Shown: positions 9,572 through 19,392 of the stretch, one piece after another
How the letters are laid out: every line of letters begins with the position of its first letter
How positions within the stretch are numbered: the stretch's first letter is position 1
NCBI GenBank assembly: GCA_024636955.1
Contig: JAGXGB010000048.1
Location: forward strand, 62,001 to 126,000
Direction of reading: 5' to 3'
DNA from: Bacteroidales bacterium
Lineage (GTDB): Bacteria > Bacteroidota > Bacteroidia > Bacteroidales > Lentimicrobiaceae
Length of the DNA: 64,000 nucleotides
Notes under the pieces: model-generated
The model's database searches: none
What the model was told of the DNA's origin: nothing
The model's input: only the letters and a program-made list of their open reading frames with translations
Position numbers and translations under genes: made by a program

Positions 9572-10582
9572 GTGAATTATATTCTTGGTATTGAATCATC
9601 CTGTGATGATACATCTGCTGCAGTGTTAAAAGGAACCGCAATTTATTCCAATGTTATTGCCAATCAATCAGTGCATAACGCTTTTGGAGGTGTGGTTCCC
9701 GAGCTTGCCTCCAGGGCGCATCAGCAAAACATAATACCTGTGGTTGAGACTGCATTGCATAAAGCCGGTATAACTAAAGAACAGTTGTCAGCAGTAGCCT
9801 TTACCCGTGGACCCGGATTGTTGGGTTCATTGCTTGTAGGCACCTCTTTTGCCAAGTCATTTGCCTACGCCCTCGGAATTCCACTAATTGAAGTCAATCA
9901 CATGGAAGCCCACGTGTTGGCTCATTTTATCACTGATGAATCAAAACCAACCAATGTTCCGAAGTTTCCATTTCTCTGCCTTACAGTATCAGGTGGCCAT
10001 ACTCAAATAGTGAGGATGACCAGTCACTTTAATATGGAAATCATTGGTCGTACTATTGATGATGCAGCAGGGGAGGCTTTTGATAAAGCGGCCAAAATAC
10101 TGGGACTTCCATATCCCGGCGGACCTTTGGTAGATAAAAATGCCAAAGAAGGGAACCCAAACGCTTTCGCCTTTTCAAAGCCTAATATCCGCGGACTGGA
10201 TTATAGTTTCAGTGGATTGAAGACCTCCTTTTTATACACAGTTCGTGACAGACTTAAGGAAGATCCTGCATTTATTGATAAAAACCTCAATGACCTCTGC
10301 GCTTCAATTCAAAAGTCTATCATTGATACGCTGATGAAGAAGCTTGTACTTGCTATTAAGCAAACCGGCATAACCAATGTGGCTATTGCAGGAGGTGTAT
10401 CGGCCAACTCAGGTCTTCGCGCTGCCATATCTGAATTAAGCAAAACCGGACTTAACGTTTTTATTCCTGAATTTCAATTTACCACTGACAATGCTGCTAT
10501 GATTGCTGTTGCCGGATATTTCAAATTCTTAAAGAAAGATTTTGCAGCACTTAATGTCACACCTTATTCAAGGGGAATATAA
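9572..10582 (+). CDS. tsaD: tRNA N6-adenosine threonylcarbamoyltransferase TsaD
   Basis: 336-residue TsaD (Kae1/Gcp) enzyme. It transfers the threonylcarbamoyl group from TC-AMP to A37 of ANN-decoding tRNAs, working with TsaB and TsaE. Evidence: GIESSCDDTSAAV at the N-terminus, GPGLLGSLLVG, the metal-binding HMEAHVLAH, LTVSGGHTQ, and the C-terminal GGVSANSGLR and TDNAAMIAVAGY motifs. Length is normal. The start is GTG at 9572, chosen because the conserved YILGIESS follows at once. It is divergent from tamB and convergent with the next lipoprotein gene. Confidence 0.97.
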   Translation: MNYILGIESSCDDTSAAVLKGTAIYSNVIANQSVHNAFGGVVPELASRAHQQNIIPVVETALHKAGITKEQLSAVAFTRGPGLLGSLLVGTSFAKSFAYALGIPLIEVNHMEAHVLAHFITDESKPTNVPKFPFLCLTVSGGHTQIVRMTSHFNMEIIGRTIDDAAGEAFDKAAKILGLPYPGGPLVDKNAKEGNPNAFAFSKPNIRGLDYSFSGLKTSFLYTVRDRLKEDPAFIDKNLNDLCASIQKSIIDTLMKKLVLAIKQTGITNVAIAGGVSANSGLRAAISELSKTGLNVFIPEFQFTTDNAAMIAVAGYFKFLKKDFAALNVTPYSRGI

Positions 10583-10718
10583 ATTCTGATAAAATCTGTT
10601 CTTTTAGGGGAGCTTTTTAAGGGAGCTCTTGTATCGGAGCTCTGTATGGAGGTTATTTCTTGTAAAGGAGCATATTAACCTATGGAAAATTAATCAAGGA
10701 GTACTATTAATTAAGGAA

Positions 10719-10743
10719 GCATTCTTAGGGAGACTAAGAATGC
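10719..10743. terminator. Perfect 10-bp hairpin between convergent tsaD and lipoprotein genes
   Basis: GCATTCTTAG, loop GGAGA, CTAAGAATGC. It lies between two convergent genes and could end transcripts from both. No strong T run follows on either strand. Confidence 0.5.
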
Positions 10744-10768
10744 TAATTCATGCTTCAAGGCTTCTGTT

Positions 10769-11599
10769 CTATTCTTTAACTTTCTCAAAAGGCTGATACC
10801 TTAGTCTTTTCAGCGCTTTATTCTGAAAGTCATAGCTAAAAAACTTTTCCCGTTTAATTCCTTCAGGCATGTTTCTTCCAACATAGTCATTCAGAATGTA
10901 GTCAAATAACCACTGCGCATACCTGAAGCCTAATCTATCAGCGGCCTGATAAATATGGCTTACCTCAAGGCTGTCGATTGTATAATAATAATCTAATTCA
11001 CCTGACATTGGGAAGTATCTGAAGTTTCCATTGAAGTCATCATATATAGTCTGTGAATTAAAAAGTAGTTCAGGCTTTTCGTCTGTTTGGTTTAACCTGG
11101 TCAACTCAACCCAATTGTTTAAATTAACAGCTGTAATATAAACAGCAATCATATCAGCCGAATCGGGCTCAAAGTAGGCTTCATCCTTTACCACTTCAAG
11201 AAATTCCTCAAGCTGCACCTGCACAAGGTTTATAATTAGCGATGGCTCATTTTGAGTATTAAAAAACTCCTCATCAAGTTCATCCTGAAACACATCATAT
11301 CCGAAATAATCTAAGCCACGCTCCAATGATTTCATAAACACTTCTGAGTATGCTGAATCATCAACAAACTGAACAAGATCACTGTTGAAAAATGTGATTG
11401 AATCCTTAACTTCCTGAGGCAGAGTTTCAAAGTCCTTTATCTCACTCGGAACCTTATAGCTGTTTTTATACACCAAATCCGGTGCCAGCAAAAGAACATT
11501 GCCGGGCTTGTTGTTCTTGAGATATTTATTTGCAATTCTGCGCTCTGTTGAACAAGAGGTTAATATCAAAAGTGATATCAGAAATACTAAATACTTCAT
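10769..11599 (-). CDS. Hypothetical lipoprotein
   Basis: 276-residue protein with a type II signal peptide: MKYLVFLISLLILTSC, with the lipobox cysteine at residue 16. I do not recognise the family. The mature part is acidic and rich in D, E, F and Y, without repeats, metal-binding clusters or further membrane segments. The flavodiiron protein gene ends 22 nt upstream of its start on the same strand, so the two may be co-transcribed. Likely outer-membrane anchored; function unknown. Confidence 0.7.
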   Translation of the reverse strand: MKYLVFLISLLILTSCSTERRIANKYLKNNKPGNVLLLAPDLVYKNSYKVPSEIKDFETLPQEVKDSITFFNSDLVQFVDDSAYSEVFMKSLERGLDYFGYDVFQDELDEEFFNTQNEPSLIINLVQVQLEEFLEVVKDEAYFEPDSADMIAVYITAVNLNNWVELTRLNQTDEKPELLFNSQTIYDDFNGNFRYFPMSGELDYYYTIDSLEVSHIYQAADRLGFRYAQWLFDYILNDYVGRNMPEGIKREKFFSYDFQNKALKRLRYQPFEKVKE

Positions 11600-11620
11600 G
11601 CTTCTTATTATAGGTTGTTT

Positions 11621-12847
11621 CTATTCCCCGACTTCAACTTGAGCGCTGCTTTCAATCAATGCCTTGCCAAATTGTAATCCATAATCATAACCTTTCTGTA
11701 ATTCGTCCTCATGTGGAGTGAATTTAAAGAACAAAGGCTCGTTTACAATTTTAAGCTTAAGGTTTACTAAATTTGATTCAATTAGCTTTGCACCTTCACC
11801 ACTCCATCCGAATGATCCAAAACAACCTGCCAGTTTACCCCTGTCGCGTATTGGATTGATCAATGCAAACAACTGATATATCTGCAGCAGGATATTCTGA
11901 TTTATCGTAGGCGAACCAACAATAATTCCTGATGCTTTCGCCAGATGCTCATCAATAACATCAAGAGGCATTGTTTCTATATCACAAACATGTACATCTA
12001 TATTCCCTGCATTTCTCACTCCTTCAGCAATGCTATTCGCTATAACACGAGTGTTTTGATATGCTGATACATATGGAATAAATACCCTTGATCTTACTGG
12101 GTCGGCAATAGCCTCTCTGGCAAGTTTTTCTGACAGAGCTACCTTCTCTTTCCAGGTGGACCTTAGTATTGGACCATGACCGGTGCAGATTGCGGTAATT
12201 TCCAGCGGACGAATTTTATCAATAGCCTTAAGCATGAACTTGCTGAAAGGCTTAAGGATCACATCAAAGTAATATTTAAACGCATCACTATAAGGTCCGG
12301 TTAGGTCATCGAACATTGCTTCATGGCAGTAGTGTGCGCCAAATGAATCACAGGTAAACAGAACCTTATCCTCAATGAGGTATGTGTAAATAGAATCGGG
12401 CCAATGGAGGTTTGGGGCGCTGATAAACTTTAGCGTTTTATTACCAAGTGAAAGCGTGTCGCCATCTTTTACCTGCAACGATTTGAATTCATGGCCAAGC
12501 ATATCTCTCATATATCTCAAGGCATTGCCACTGCCAACAACTGTAGCTTCAGGAGCCAGTTTCAGCAAGTTCTCTACGTTACCTGAGTGATCAGGTTCAG
12601 TGTGGTCGAGTATGATATACTGAATTTCAGCCGGATTAACCAGCGAACTTAACTTATTAAGGTAGGTATCCCAAAACCTGTATTTTACTGTTTCAATTAC
12701 AGCAGGTTTTTCAGCATTGATAAAGTATGAATTGTATGTAGTACCATATTTTGTTTCCATTACCACATCAAAGGTCACTATATCATAATCCAGCACACCT
12801 ATCCATTTCACATCATTCGTAATGTCAAGAACTTTATTGTCAGTCAT
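11621..12847 (-). CDS. fprA: A-type flavoprotein (flavodiiron FprA/ROO family)
   Basis: About 408 residues. The N-terminal half is a metallo-beta-lactamase-like diiron domain with the family ligands H-x-E-x-D-H in [11 protein letters not shown]; the C-terminal half is a flavodoxin domain ([52 protein letters not shown]). Such enzymes reduce O2 to water or NO to N2O in anaerobes, taking electrons from rubredoxin; no rubredoxin domain is fused here. I start it at the ATG at 12847 ([11 protein letters not shown]) because the longer frame to 12880 runs through the repeat that follows parC. Same strand as parC upstream and the lipoprotein downstream. Confidence 0.93.
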   Translation of the reverse strand: MTDNKVLDITNDVKWIGVLDYDIVTFDVVMETKYGTTYNSYFINAEKPAVIETVKYRFWDTYLNKLSSLVNPAEIQYIILDHTEPDHSGNVENLLKLAPEATVVGSGNALRYMRDMLGHEFKSLQVKDGDTLSLGNKTLKFISAPNLHWPDSIYTYLIEDKVLFTCDSFGAHYCHEAMFDDLTGPYSDAFKYYFDVILKPFSKFMLKAIDKIRPLEITAICTGHGPILRSTWKEKVALSEKLAREAIADPVRSRVFIPYVSAYQNTRVIANSIAEGVRNAGNIDVHVCDIETMPLDVIDEHLAKASGIIVGSPTINQNILLQIYQLFALINPIRDRGKLAGCFGSFGWSGEGAKLIESNLVNLKLKIVNEPLFFKFTPHEDELQKGYDYGLQFGKALIESSAQVEVGE

Positions 12848-12863
12848 TTTTATGCGATTATTA

Positions 12864-12970
12864 TTAAAACTTAAACTCAAACCTTATCCGGATGGCCTCA
12901 TCCTCTATAAATCAATCCTCATTTGAATGGCGCCATCCCTCTAAAACTCAATAGTCATTTGGATTGCATC
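12864..12970 (-). repeat. Three copies of the parC 3' end, each with a stop codon
   Basis: Copy 1 (12941-12970) is the real end of parC, coding DAIQMTIEF-stop. Copy 2 (12905-12937) codes DGAIQMRIDL-stop and is in frame with copy 1 past the TAG. Copy 3 (12864-12902) codes [12 protein letters not shown]-stop in a shifted frame. Copies 1 and 2 share the stop context TAGAGG. Differences include synonymous changes (GCA/GCC, ATC/ATT) and conservative ones (E/D, M/I). Confidence 0.85.
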
Positions 12971-15613
12971 ATCGTCATCAATTTCTTTCCTTTCACGTGG
13001 TGGAAGATCAACATCAACCTCAGCTTGTTCTTCAGCTTCTGCGATGAAAGTAACGGGTTCGCGTTCAGCAATCTCATACGGTTTCGGCTCAAGCATTACA
13101 ATTCTTTTAACTGCATGTGTTGTGAGCCTTTTACCTTTTGCTTTGTATCCCTTTAACTCAATGAAAGCGGAAGCATCAATTTCTTCATCTTCAATCACCC
13201 TGTTGTTTGCCTTTTCGTCAAACATGATCTTTAAAACAGGCAACCAGTCAGTTGAAACCTGTATTAGTTTGGAGCCGGCATCGTCATTAAGGAAATCAGT
13301 CTTTTTGTCAGTTAGTTCGGGCAGAAAGCGCTTAAGGTAATAATGTTGCTTCTCGCCATTAAAGTATATCGCTGTAACCGGCTTTTGGGGATTAAACTTT
13401 TCTATTATCAACAAGTCCTCATCAAAGTGGTTACTCAGGTCATAATTGTATAGCCTGTAATCACCTGATTGCATAAGTGCCAGTATCTTTTCATCACCCG
13501 AAAAAGCGCCTAATCTGCGTCCGCGATTTTCAGTATTAAGTCTTTTGATAGAATCATCAAACCAAATGTCTCTTGCTCCAAGGGTTGACAGCCCGGCTTC
13601 TGACAAAGCTATCTTCTTTACAGGGTGTTTAGTGATAGTGTTACCTTGAGAGTTCCTGCCTTTAATTGCCAACTCTGTGAAGCTGAAATCAAAAGTAGTC
13701 TTCTTAATACGGGGAAGCGGCTTTAAGTGCACCTTCACTATCTCAGCTTCACCATTAGGATTTGCTGTAAAGTACAATATTTTTGAACCTGCTTTTCCCT
13801 TTGTCAGGTTGTATTCCTTATCTCTGTTCACACCAATTACTGCAAAACGCTTGGCATAAGCACTGCCTGTCTTGCCATCCTGGTAAATTAAATTATAGAT
13901 GGTTCTTTCATCATTCTTACGGAATACATCTATGTGAACTATATTCTCACCCACAAATGATTTTTCAGCAACCTTAGTAACTATAAAGGTGCCGTCTTCC
14001 CTGAAAACTATGATATCATCAATATCAGAACAGTCGCAAACAAACTCGTCCTTTTTCAAAGAAGTGCCTGCAAACCCCTCTCGTTTGTTAACATAAAGTT
14101 TCTGATTGGCAGCAGCTACCATAACAGCTTCTATATTGTCAAAGCTCCTGAGTTCAGTTTTGCGTTCTCTCCCTTTGCCGTATTTTCTCTTGATGTTTCT
14201 GAAATACTCAATAGTAAATTCGGTAAGATTATCGAGATAATGTTCAACCTGTGCCTTCTCATCCGATAAGTTGCGCATGTGCTCTTCGGCTTTGAAGGAG
14301 TTATACACTGAAATACGCTTGATCTTGATTTCTGTCAATCTCAAAATATCTTCAGTGGTAATTGCTCTGTAGAACTGGGGTTTGTATGGTTCCAGACTCT
14401 TGTCAATTGTTATAAGCGCATCTTCCCAGCTTGGGCTGTCCTCAATCTGATGGTATATCCTTTTTTCAATGAAAATCTGCTCAAGCGAACTATAAAGGAG
14501 GTTCTCCATGAGCTCCATCCTTCGTATCTTTAGCTCCATCCTCAGAAGTTCAACAGTAGCTTTTGTTGAAGTCCTCAGTATGTCCTTAACGCCTGTGAAT
14601 CGTGGCTTGCCATCCTGGATTACACAGTTATTGGGCGATAAAGATATCTCACAATCCGTAAAAGCATATAGTGCATCAATGGTGGTATCAGGTGACACTC
14701 CCGGGGCCAGATGAACCAGTATTTCAACTGTACGGGCAGTGTTGTCATCAATCTTCCTGATCTTTATCTTGCCTTTCTCATTGGCATTTACAATAGTATC
14801 AATAAGGCTGCCTGTTGTTGAACCGAAAGGGATTTCGGTGATTACAAGGGTCTTCTTATCCTGTTGATTGATCCTGGCCCTCAGTCTTACTTTCCCACCC
14901 CTTAATCCTTCGTTGTACTTTGAGCAATCAGCCAATCCACCTGTGGGGAAATCAGGATATAACTCAAAGTCTTTCTCCTGCAATATCTTTATGGAGGCAT
15001 CAATGAGTTCAAGGAAATTGTGGGGCAGAATTTTTGATGCCAAACCAACCGCAATACCTTCTACGCCTTGTGCAAGTAATAATGGAAACTTTACCGGCAA
15101 AGTAACAGGTTCCTTATTCCGACCATCGTATGAAAGCTTCCATTTAGTAGTCTTTGGATTAAAGACAACTTCTTTTGCAAATTTACTTAGCCGTGCCTCT
15201 ATATACCTGGGAGCAGCCGCACTGTCGCCGGTTAGAATATTTCCCCAGTTTCCCTGAGCATCAATAAGCAGGTCTTTCTGCCCAAGCTGCACAAGCGCAT
15301 CGCCTATTGAAGCATCTCCGTGAGGATGGTACTTCATGGTATGGCCTATGATATTTGCCACCTTATTATACCTGCCGTCGTCAAGTTCATCCATCGCGTG
15401 AAGTATGCGACGGTGCACAGGCTTAAGGCCGTCAATTATTTCAGGAACTGCTCTTTCGAGTATTACATAAGATGCGTAGTCGAGAAACCAGTTCTGGTAC
15501 ATCCCTGATAGCTGAATGGTTTTATGCAGCTCACTGGTATCGGTTGCCTGAACTTCAGGTACTTCTTCGGGTAGACTAGTATCCGGATTATTTAATTCTT
15601 GATCGTCTGACAT
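12941..15613 (-). CDS. parC: DNA gyrase/topoisomerase IV subunit A (ParC-type)
   Basis: 890-residue type IIA topoisomerase A subunit, which breaks and rejoins DNA to decatenate chromosomes together with the ATPase subunit (not in this window). Evidence: GLKPVHRRILHAMDEL, the HTMKYHPHGDASIGDALVQL region, and the active-site tyrosine in AAAPRYIEARL. The C-terminal half is the variable beta-pinwheel-like region (GKAGSKILYFT), ending in an acidic tail with DDDDAIQMTIEF. ParC rather than GyrA is inferred from the divergent C-terminal region without a clear GyrA box. The N-terminal 30 residues are acidic linker. Confidence 0.92.
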   Translation of the reverse strand: MSDDQELNNPDTSLPEEVPEVQATDTSELHKTIQLSGMYQNWFLDYASYVILERAVPEIIDGLKPVHRRILHAMDELDDGRYNKVANIIGHTMKYHPHGDASIGDALVQLGQKDLLIDAQGNWGNILTGDSAAAPRYIEARLSKFAKEVVFNPKTTKWKLSYDGRNKEPVTLPVKFPLLLAQGVEGIAVGLASKILPHNFLELIDASIKILQEKDFELYPDFPTGGLADCSKYNEGLRGGKVRLRARINQQDKKTLVITEIPFGSTTGSLIDTIVNANEKGKIKIRKIDDNTARTVEILVHLAPGVSPDTTIDALYAFTDCEISLSPNNCVIQDGKPRFTGVKDILRTSTKATVELLRMELKIRRMELMENLLYSSLEQIFIEKRIYHQIEDSPSWEDALITIDKSLEPYKPQFYRAITTEDILRLTEIKIKRISVYNSFKAEEHMRNLSDEKAQVEHYLDNLTEFTIEYFRNIKRKYGKGRERKTELRSFDNIEAVMVAAANQKLYVNKREGFAGTSLKKDEFVCDCSDIDDIIVFREDGTFIVTKVAEKSFVGENIVHIDVFRKNDERTIYNLIYQDGKTGSAYAKRFAVIGVNRDKEYNLTKGKAGSKILYFTANPNGEAEIVKVHLKPLPRIKKTTFDFSFTELAIKGRNSQGNTITKHPVKKIALSEAGLSTLGARDIWFDDSIKRLNTENRGRRLGAFSGDEKILALMQSGDYRLYNYDLSNHFDEDLLIIEKFNPQKPVTAIYFNGEKQHYYLKRFLPELTDKKTDFLNDDAGSKLIQVSTDWLPVLKIMFDEKANNRVIEDEEIDASAFIELKGYKAKGKRLTTHAVKRIVMLEPKPYEIAEREPVTFIAEAEEQAEVDVDLPPRERKEIDDDDAIQMTIEF

Positions 15614-15663
15614 TTTTCCTTCCTCTGATGCAATTTACAACGCTTTGATGTCTTATTTCTTTT

Positions 15664-15754
15664 ATGATTCTATCTGTTTCTAAAGGTGATTGAACCTGTT
15701 TCCTGATATGATTGAATCTGTTTTTATTGGTTTACAATATCATTGAACCGGTTT
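15664..15754 (-). repeat. Four 16-bp repeats after the batA stop codon
   Basis: On the minus strand the unit is AAACMGRTTCAATSAT. Copies lie at 15739-15754 (overlapping the stop), 15708-15723, 15686-15701 and 15664-15679, with spacing 31, 22 and 22 bp. They fill the spacer before the parC gene start. Confidence 0.7.
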
Positions 15755-17808
15755 TACACTATTACACTTTTTCTTCTGTAAAAGGCCAGAAGCAATGTTT
15801 CTATAACCAGTGAAACCAATGCCGCCACAATAAACCATTTCCAGAACTTACCGCCGTTTTGCTTTTGCAGTAACTCGTTCAATGGCTGTGGGCTTGTTTC
15901 AATTATGTTGTATCCGGTTTGTGCTTGTATTTTTTCGAGTTCTTCCATTGTAGCAATTCGCAGGTTCGATTCATTCCGGTTATAATTAAAAGCCAGCAAA
16001 TCTACTTCTTTGTTTTCGGATTGCACACTATAAATTCCGGCTTCTTTTATCTGTCCATTAATGAAAATGAAATTCTGCGCATTTACCTGTCGAAATTCAG
16101 GTATGAACTCTGCTTGTCCTTTTTCCCCAGCAATCTTAAGAACATTATCACTCTTGTTGTGCGTACCTGCTATAGCTATTGGATTCTGATCATCAGCGTA
16201 ATACATCAACGGACTGATCTTCTCACTTCTAAAAGCTATATTAAGCATTGTAGGAACAAACAATGCATGCCTGATGAAATTACCTGCCCCATCGTTTAAT
16301 GCTGTGGTAAACACATATATGGTTCCCATACCTGAAGGGGTGGCAGTTAACAAAGGCTGACCATTCTCAAGTTCAAGCAGTGTTTCGCTCTTGCTTGCCG
16401 ATGAAAGCTGAATACTGTAATGCCTGTTAATTACCGGCATGTTAATATTCTCAGCCTTGAGTGATCCTTGTTCAAATACTTCCCGGTAAATAGGATGGTT
16501 TACATTGATTTTTGCAAGCTTCACTGACTTTTCATCCAACTCATTAAAATTATCAGTCCCAAAGCTGGTAAGCACCATATTGTGCGTTTCAATAGATGAT
16601 TCTGGAGAAGGAATATAGATCACACTTCCCCCGTTTTCAGTAAATTTCTTAACCTCCTGTATCAGGCCGGTACTTAGTGAAGTAAGTCCGTTTAACAAAA
16701 TAAGCCTGTAGGATGAAAGCGATGAAAAATCAATCTGTCGGGCTGTGGTATTAGTAAGTTGTACTATGGAATCAACACTGAAAACTGAATTTATATACTG
16801 ATCAGCAGCTTCATCATTGATGCTTAAAACCGGTAAAGCAGGCGATATCCTGAAGGTGAAATAATAGATGTCGTCGTAAGTAACCGGAAAATCATTGATC
16901 TCTGCATATCCTGCCAGATTACCGGCCTTATTGTTGCTAAAAGTGAAGCTAACATCCTTTGATTTTCCAGCTTCAATATCTATACTGGCCACTGATCGTT
17001 GAATGTCCTCAATCATTAGCCTAACGGGTATCTTCTCAAGCATAATGTCCGATACATTGGTAATCCTTACATTCAGGGTTACCGGCTCATTTATCTGTAA
17101 TACCGGATTGGTGAACCAGCACGAATCTATGAACAGATTGTTGCCTGAAGCAGGTTTCAACGGAATTAAATAGCCTGTGCTTATACCACTGTCGGGCAGC
17201 GCCTTCATGATAGTGCTGCTCTGAAAATCGCTGATATAATGTACAATTGAGTTTTCCTTCTTATTCGAAGACAATAAGTCATGCTGGCGTGCAGATATTT
17301 CCCTGAGTGATCTTACCGGAGAAGAAACCTGCACCTCATTAAGCATTGTCAGAAACTCATCACGACTTACCAGGCGCTGATGCTGACCCTCAAAGTCGTT
17401 GGTAAGCAGTTGGAACAGATCGTCCTGTTGATAAGCTGCCAGGGCTTCAGTGGCTTTATCTTTTGCCTCATCCAGCAGCGTACCCCTTGTTCCCTGCGCT
17501 TCCATACTGAATGAATTGTCAACATATATGCTCACTATACTCGACTTCCGCACAGCACTGATATCTTCTTTTGCAAAAAAAGGCTGGGCAAAAGCGAGCA
17601 CTATAAACAAAAAGGCCAGTATCCTGAACAAGAGTACCAGCCTGTGAAGCAGGTTCGATTGTTTTCGGGTTTGTTGTTTTAACTCCTTCAGGAATTGCAC
17701 ATTACTGAAGTACAGTTTCCGGTATCTCCTGAAATTGAACAAGTGAACAGCAATGGGAATCATTACCGCTACCAGTCCTAATAACATCAAAGGATTCAGA
17801 AACTGCAT
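15754..17808 (-). CDS. BatA-type VWA membrane protein
   Basis: 684 residues. The N-terminus has the aerotolerance regulator N-terminal domain (LNPLMLLGLVAVMIPIAVHLF, then FRRYRKLYFSNVQFLKEL) with two membrane helices (second around residues 60-80, LFRILAFLFIVLAFAQPFF). A VWA domain follows with the MIDAS-like DNSFSM at about residue 91. The C-terminus has another membrane helix (FIVAALVSLVIETLLLAFY). Bacteroidota Bat proteins are linked to aerotolerance and to MoxR ATPases, but no MoxR gene is nearby, so the role is uncertain. Upstream lies gdhA, separated by a strong terminator. Confidence 0.85.
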   Translation of the reverse strand: MQFLNPLMLLGLVAVMIPIAVHLFNFRRYRKLYFSNVQFLKELKQQTRKQSNLLHRLVLLFRILAFLFIVLAFAQPFFAKEDISAVRKSSIVSIYVDNSFSMEAQGTRGTLLDEAKDKATEALAAYQQDDLFQLLTNDFEGQHQRLVSRDEFLTMLNEVQVSSPVRSLREISARQHDLLSSNKKENSIVHYISDFQSSTIMKALPDSGISTGYLIPLKPASGNNLFIDSCWFTNPVLQINEPVTLNVRITNVSDIMLEKIPVRLMIEDIQRSVASIDIEAGKSKDVSFTFSNNKAGNLAGYAEINDFPVTYDDIYYFTFRISPALPVLSINDEAADQYINSVFSVDSIVQLTNTTARQIDFSSLSSYRLILLNGLTSLSTGLIQEVKKFTENGGSVIYIPSPESSIETHNMVLTSFGTDNFNELDEKSVKLAKINVNHPIYREVFEQGSLKAENINMPVINRHYSIQLSSASKSETLLELENGQPLLTATPSGMGTIYVFTTALNDGAGNFIRHALFVPTMLNIAFRSEKISPLMYYADDQNPIAIAGTHNKSDNVLKIAGEKGQAEFIPEFRQVNAQNFIFINGQIKEAGIYSVQSENKEVDLLAFNYNRNESNLRIATMEELEKIQAQTGYNIIETSPQPLNELLQKQNGGKFWKWFIVAALVSLVIETLLLAFYRRKSVIV

Positions 17809-17842
17809 GTTTATATAATTTGGAAGGGCAAATTTAGTGAAA

Positions 17843-17872
17843 AAAAGCCCCGGTCAATAATCCGGGGCTTTT
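17843..17872 (-). terminator. Strong Rho-independent terminator of gdhA
   Basis: AAAAGCCCCGG, an 8-nt loop, CCGGGGCTTTT: an 11-bp stem. On the minus strand it ends in a run of T. It sits 26 nt after the gdhA stop. Confidence 0.9.
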
Positions 17873-17897
17873 AGGTGATCCAACTTTACATTGGTTC

Positions 17898-19235
17898 TTA
17901 TACCACTCCGCAATCAAGCATAGCACCGGCAACTTTCAGGAAGCCTGCTACGTTTGCACCCTTAACATAATTGATATAACCATCTTCCTGTGTTCCGTAT
18001 TGTACACACTGTGAATGGATATCTTTCATGATCTGGTGTAAGCGCTGGTCAACTTCTTCAGCAGTCCAGCTTAGTTTCATTGTATTCTGGGTCATTTCTA
18101 AACCTGAAGTAGCAACACCACCGGCATTAACAGCCTTACCCGGACCAAACATAACCTTAGCATCCTGGAATACAGTCACTGCTTCAGGTGTTGTAGGCAT
18201 GTTAGCTCCTTCAGCAACGTATGATACACCATTCCTTACAAGGTTTTCAGCATCCTGCTTGCCAAGTTCATTTTGTGTAGCGCAAGGAATTGCAACATCG
18301 CACTTCACTTCCCATGGGCGTTTGCCTGCATGGAATTCTGAACCCGGAAATTTATAAGAGTATGGTAACACTATATCCTGGTTTGAAGCCCTAAGGTCGA
18401 GCATAAAATCAATCTTCTCAGCAGTCAATCCATTTGGATCATAGATATATCCATCAGGACCTGAAATAGTAACCACTTTTCCTCCTAATTCAGTAGCTTT
18501 CCTGGCAGCACCCCAGGCAACATTACCAAAACCTGAAAGAGCAACAATTTTTCCATTAAAAGTTTCACCTTTCAACTTGAGCATTTCTGCTGCAAAATAA
18601 ACAGCACCGTAACCTGTAGCTTCAGGGCGTAAGATACTTCCACCCCAATTGCGGCCCTTACCGGTAAGAACACCTGTATGCTCACGGGCTAATTTCTTGT
18701 ACATTCCATAGAGGAATCCAATCTCACGACCACCAACTCCAATGTCACCTGCTGGTACATCAGTTTCAGGACCAATGATATGCCACAATTCAAGCATAAA
18801 CGATTGGCAGAAACGCATTACTTCAGCATTAGATTTACCTTTTGGGTCGAAATCACTACCACCTTTTCCACCGCCCATAGGAAGTGTAGTAAGGCTATTT
18901 TTGAAAATCTGTTCAAAGCCGAGGAACTTTAAGATACTCAAATTCACACTCGGGTGAAAACGCAGTCCGCCTTTATAAGGGCCGATAGCATTGTTAAATT
19001 GCACCCTGTAACCGAGGTTAACATGCACTTTACCGCTATCATCAACCCAGGGAACTTTAAAGGTTAAGACGCGATCAGGCTCAACAATTCTTTCAATGAT
19101 ACCTGCAGCTTCAAACTGAGGATTATCATTATAAATTTCTTCAATTGATTCAAGCACTTCGTGAACCGCTTGTAAGTACTCTACTTCGCCTGGATGCTTC
19201 TTTTCCAGGTCGGCCATGATTTTTTCCAGCTTCAT
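17898..19235 (-). CDS. gdhA: NADP-type glutamate dehydrogenase
   Basis: 445-residue hexameric-type GDH, interconverting 2-oxoglutarate plus ammonium and glutamate. Evidence: PYKGGLRFHPSVN, the catalytic-lysine segment LPMGGGKGGSDFDPKGKS, DVPAGDIGVGGREIGF, the Rossmann motif ALSGFGNVAWGAARKA, and VAEGANMPTTPEA. The length and overall sequence pattern match the assimilatory small GDH I class. It has its own promoter-like box upstream and a strong terminator downstream, so it is probably monocistronic. Confidence 0.97.
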   Translation of the reverse strand: MKLEKIMADLEKKHPGEVEYLQAVHEVLESIEEIYNDNPQFEAAGIIERIVEPDRVLTFKVPWVDDSGKVHVNLGYRVQFNNAIGPYKGGLRFHPSVNLSILKFLGFEQIFKNSLTTLPMGGGKGGSDFDPKGKSNAEVMRFCQSFMLELWHIIGPETDVPAGDIGVGGREIGFLYGMYKKLAREHTGVLTGKGRNWGGSILRPEATGYGAVYFAAEMLKLKGETFNGKIVALSGFGNVAWGAARKATELGGKVVTISGPDGYIYDPNGLTAEKIDFMLDLRASNQDIVLPYSYKFPGSEFHAGKRPWEVKCDVAIPCATQNELGKQDAENLVRNGVSYVAEGANMPTTPEAVTVFQDAKVMFGPGKAVNAGGVATSGLEMTQNTMKLSWTAEEVDQRLHQIMKDIHSQCVQYGTQEDGYINYVKGANVAGFLKVAGAMLDCGVV

Positions 19236-19298
19236 CTCGTGGATGTTTTAGGATTATTAATATGTGATAACTGAAACACTGTTAACTAAATAACAGTA

Positions 19299-19306
19299 CA
19301 AAGTTA
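19299..19306 (-). promoter_or_regulatory. -7 box upstream of gdhA
   Basis: Minus-strand TAACTTTG, matching TAnnTTTG, about 65 nt before the gdhA start. No obvious TTTG at -33. Confidence 0.5.
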
Positions 19307-19392
19307 TCTGATAAAAAACGAGATTTCCAAATGAATCAGTGACAATATTTTACAAGTGTAAAATAATTGTTTGTTGTTTTTTCAACCTGTTA

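Noticed and set aside
12848-12880. Earlier start of the flavodiiron gene ([11 protein letters not shown])
   Set aside because: These residues come from the third parC tail copy; the conserved protein begins at 12847.
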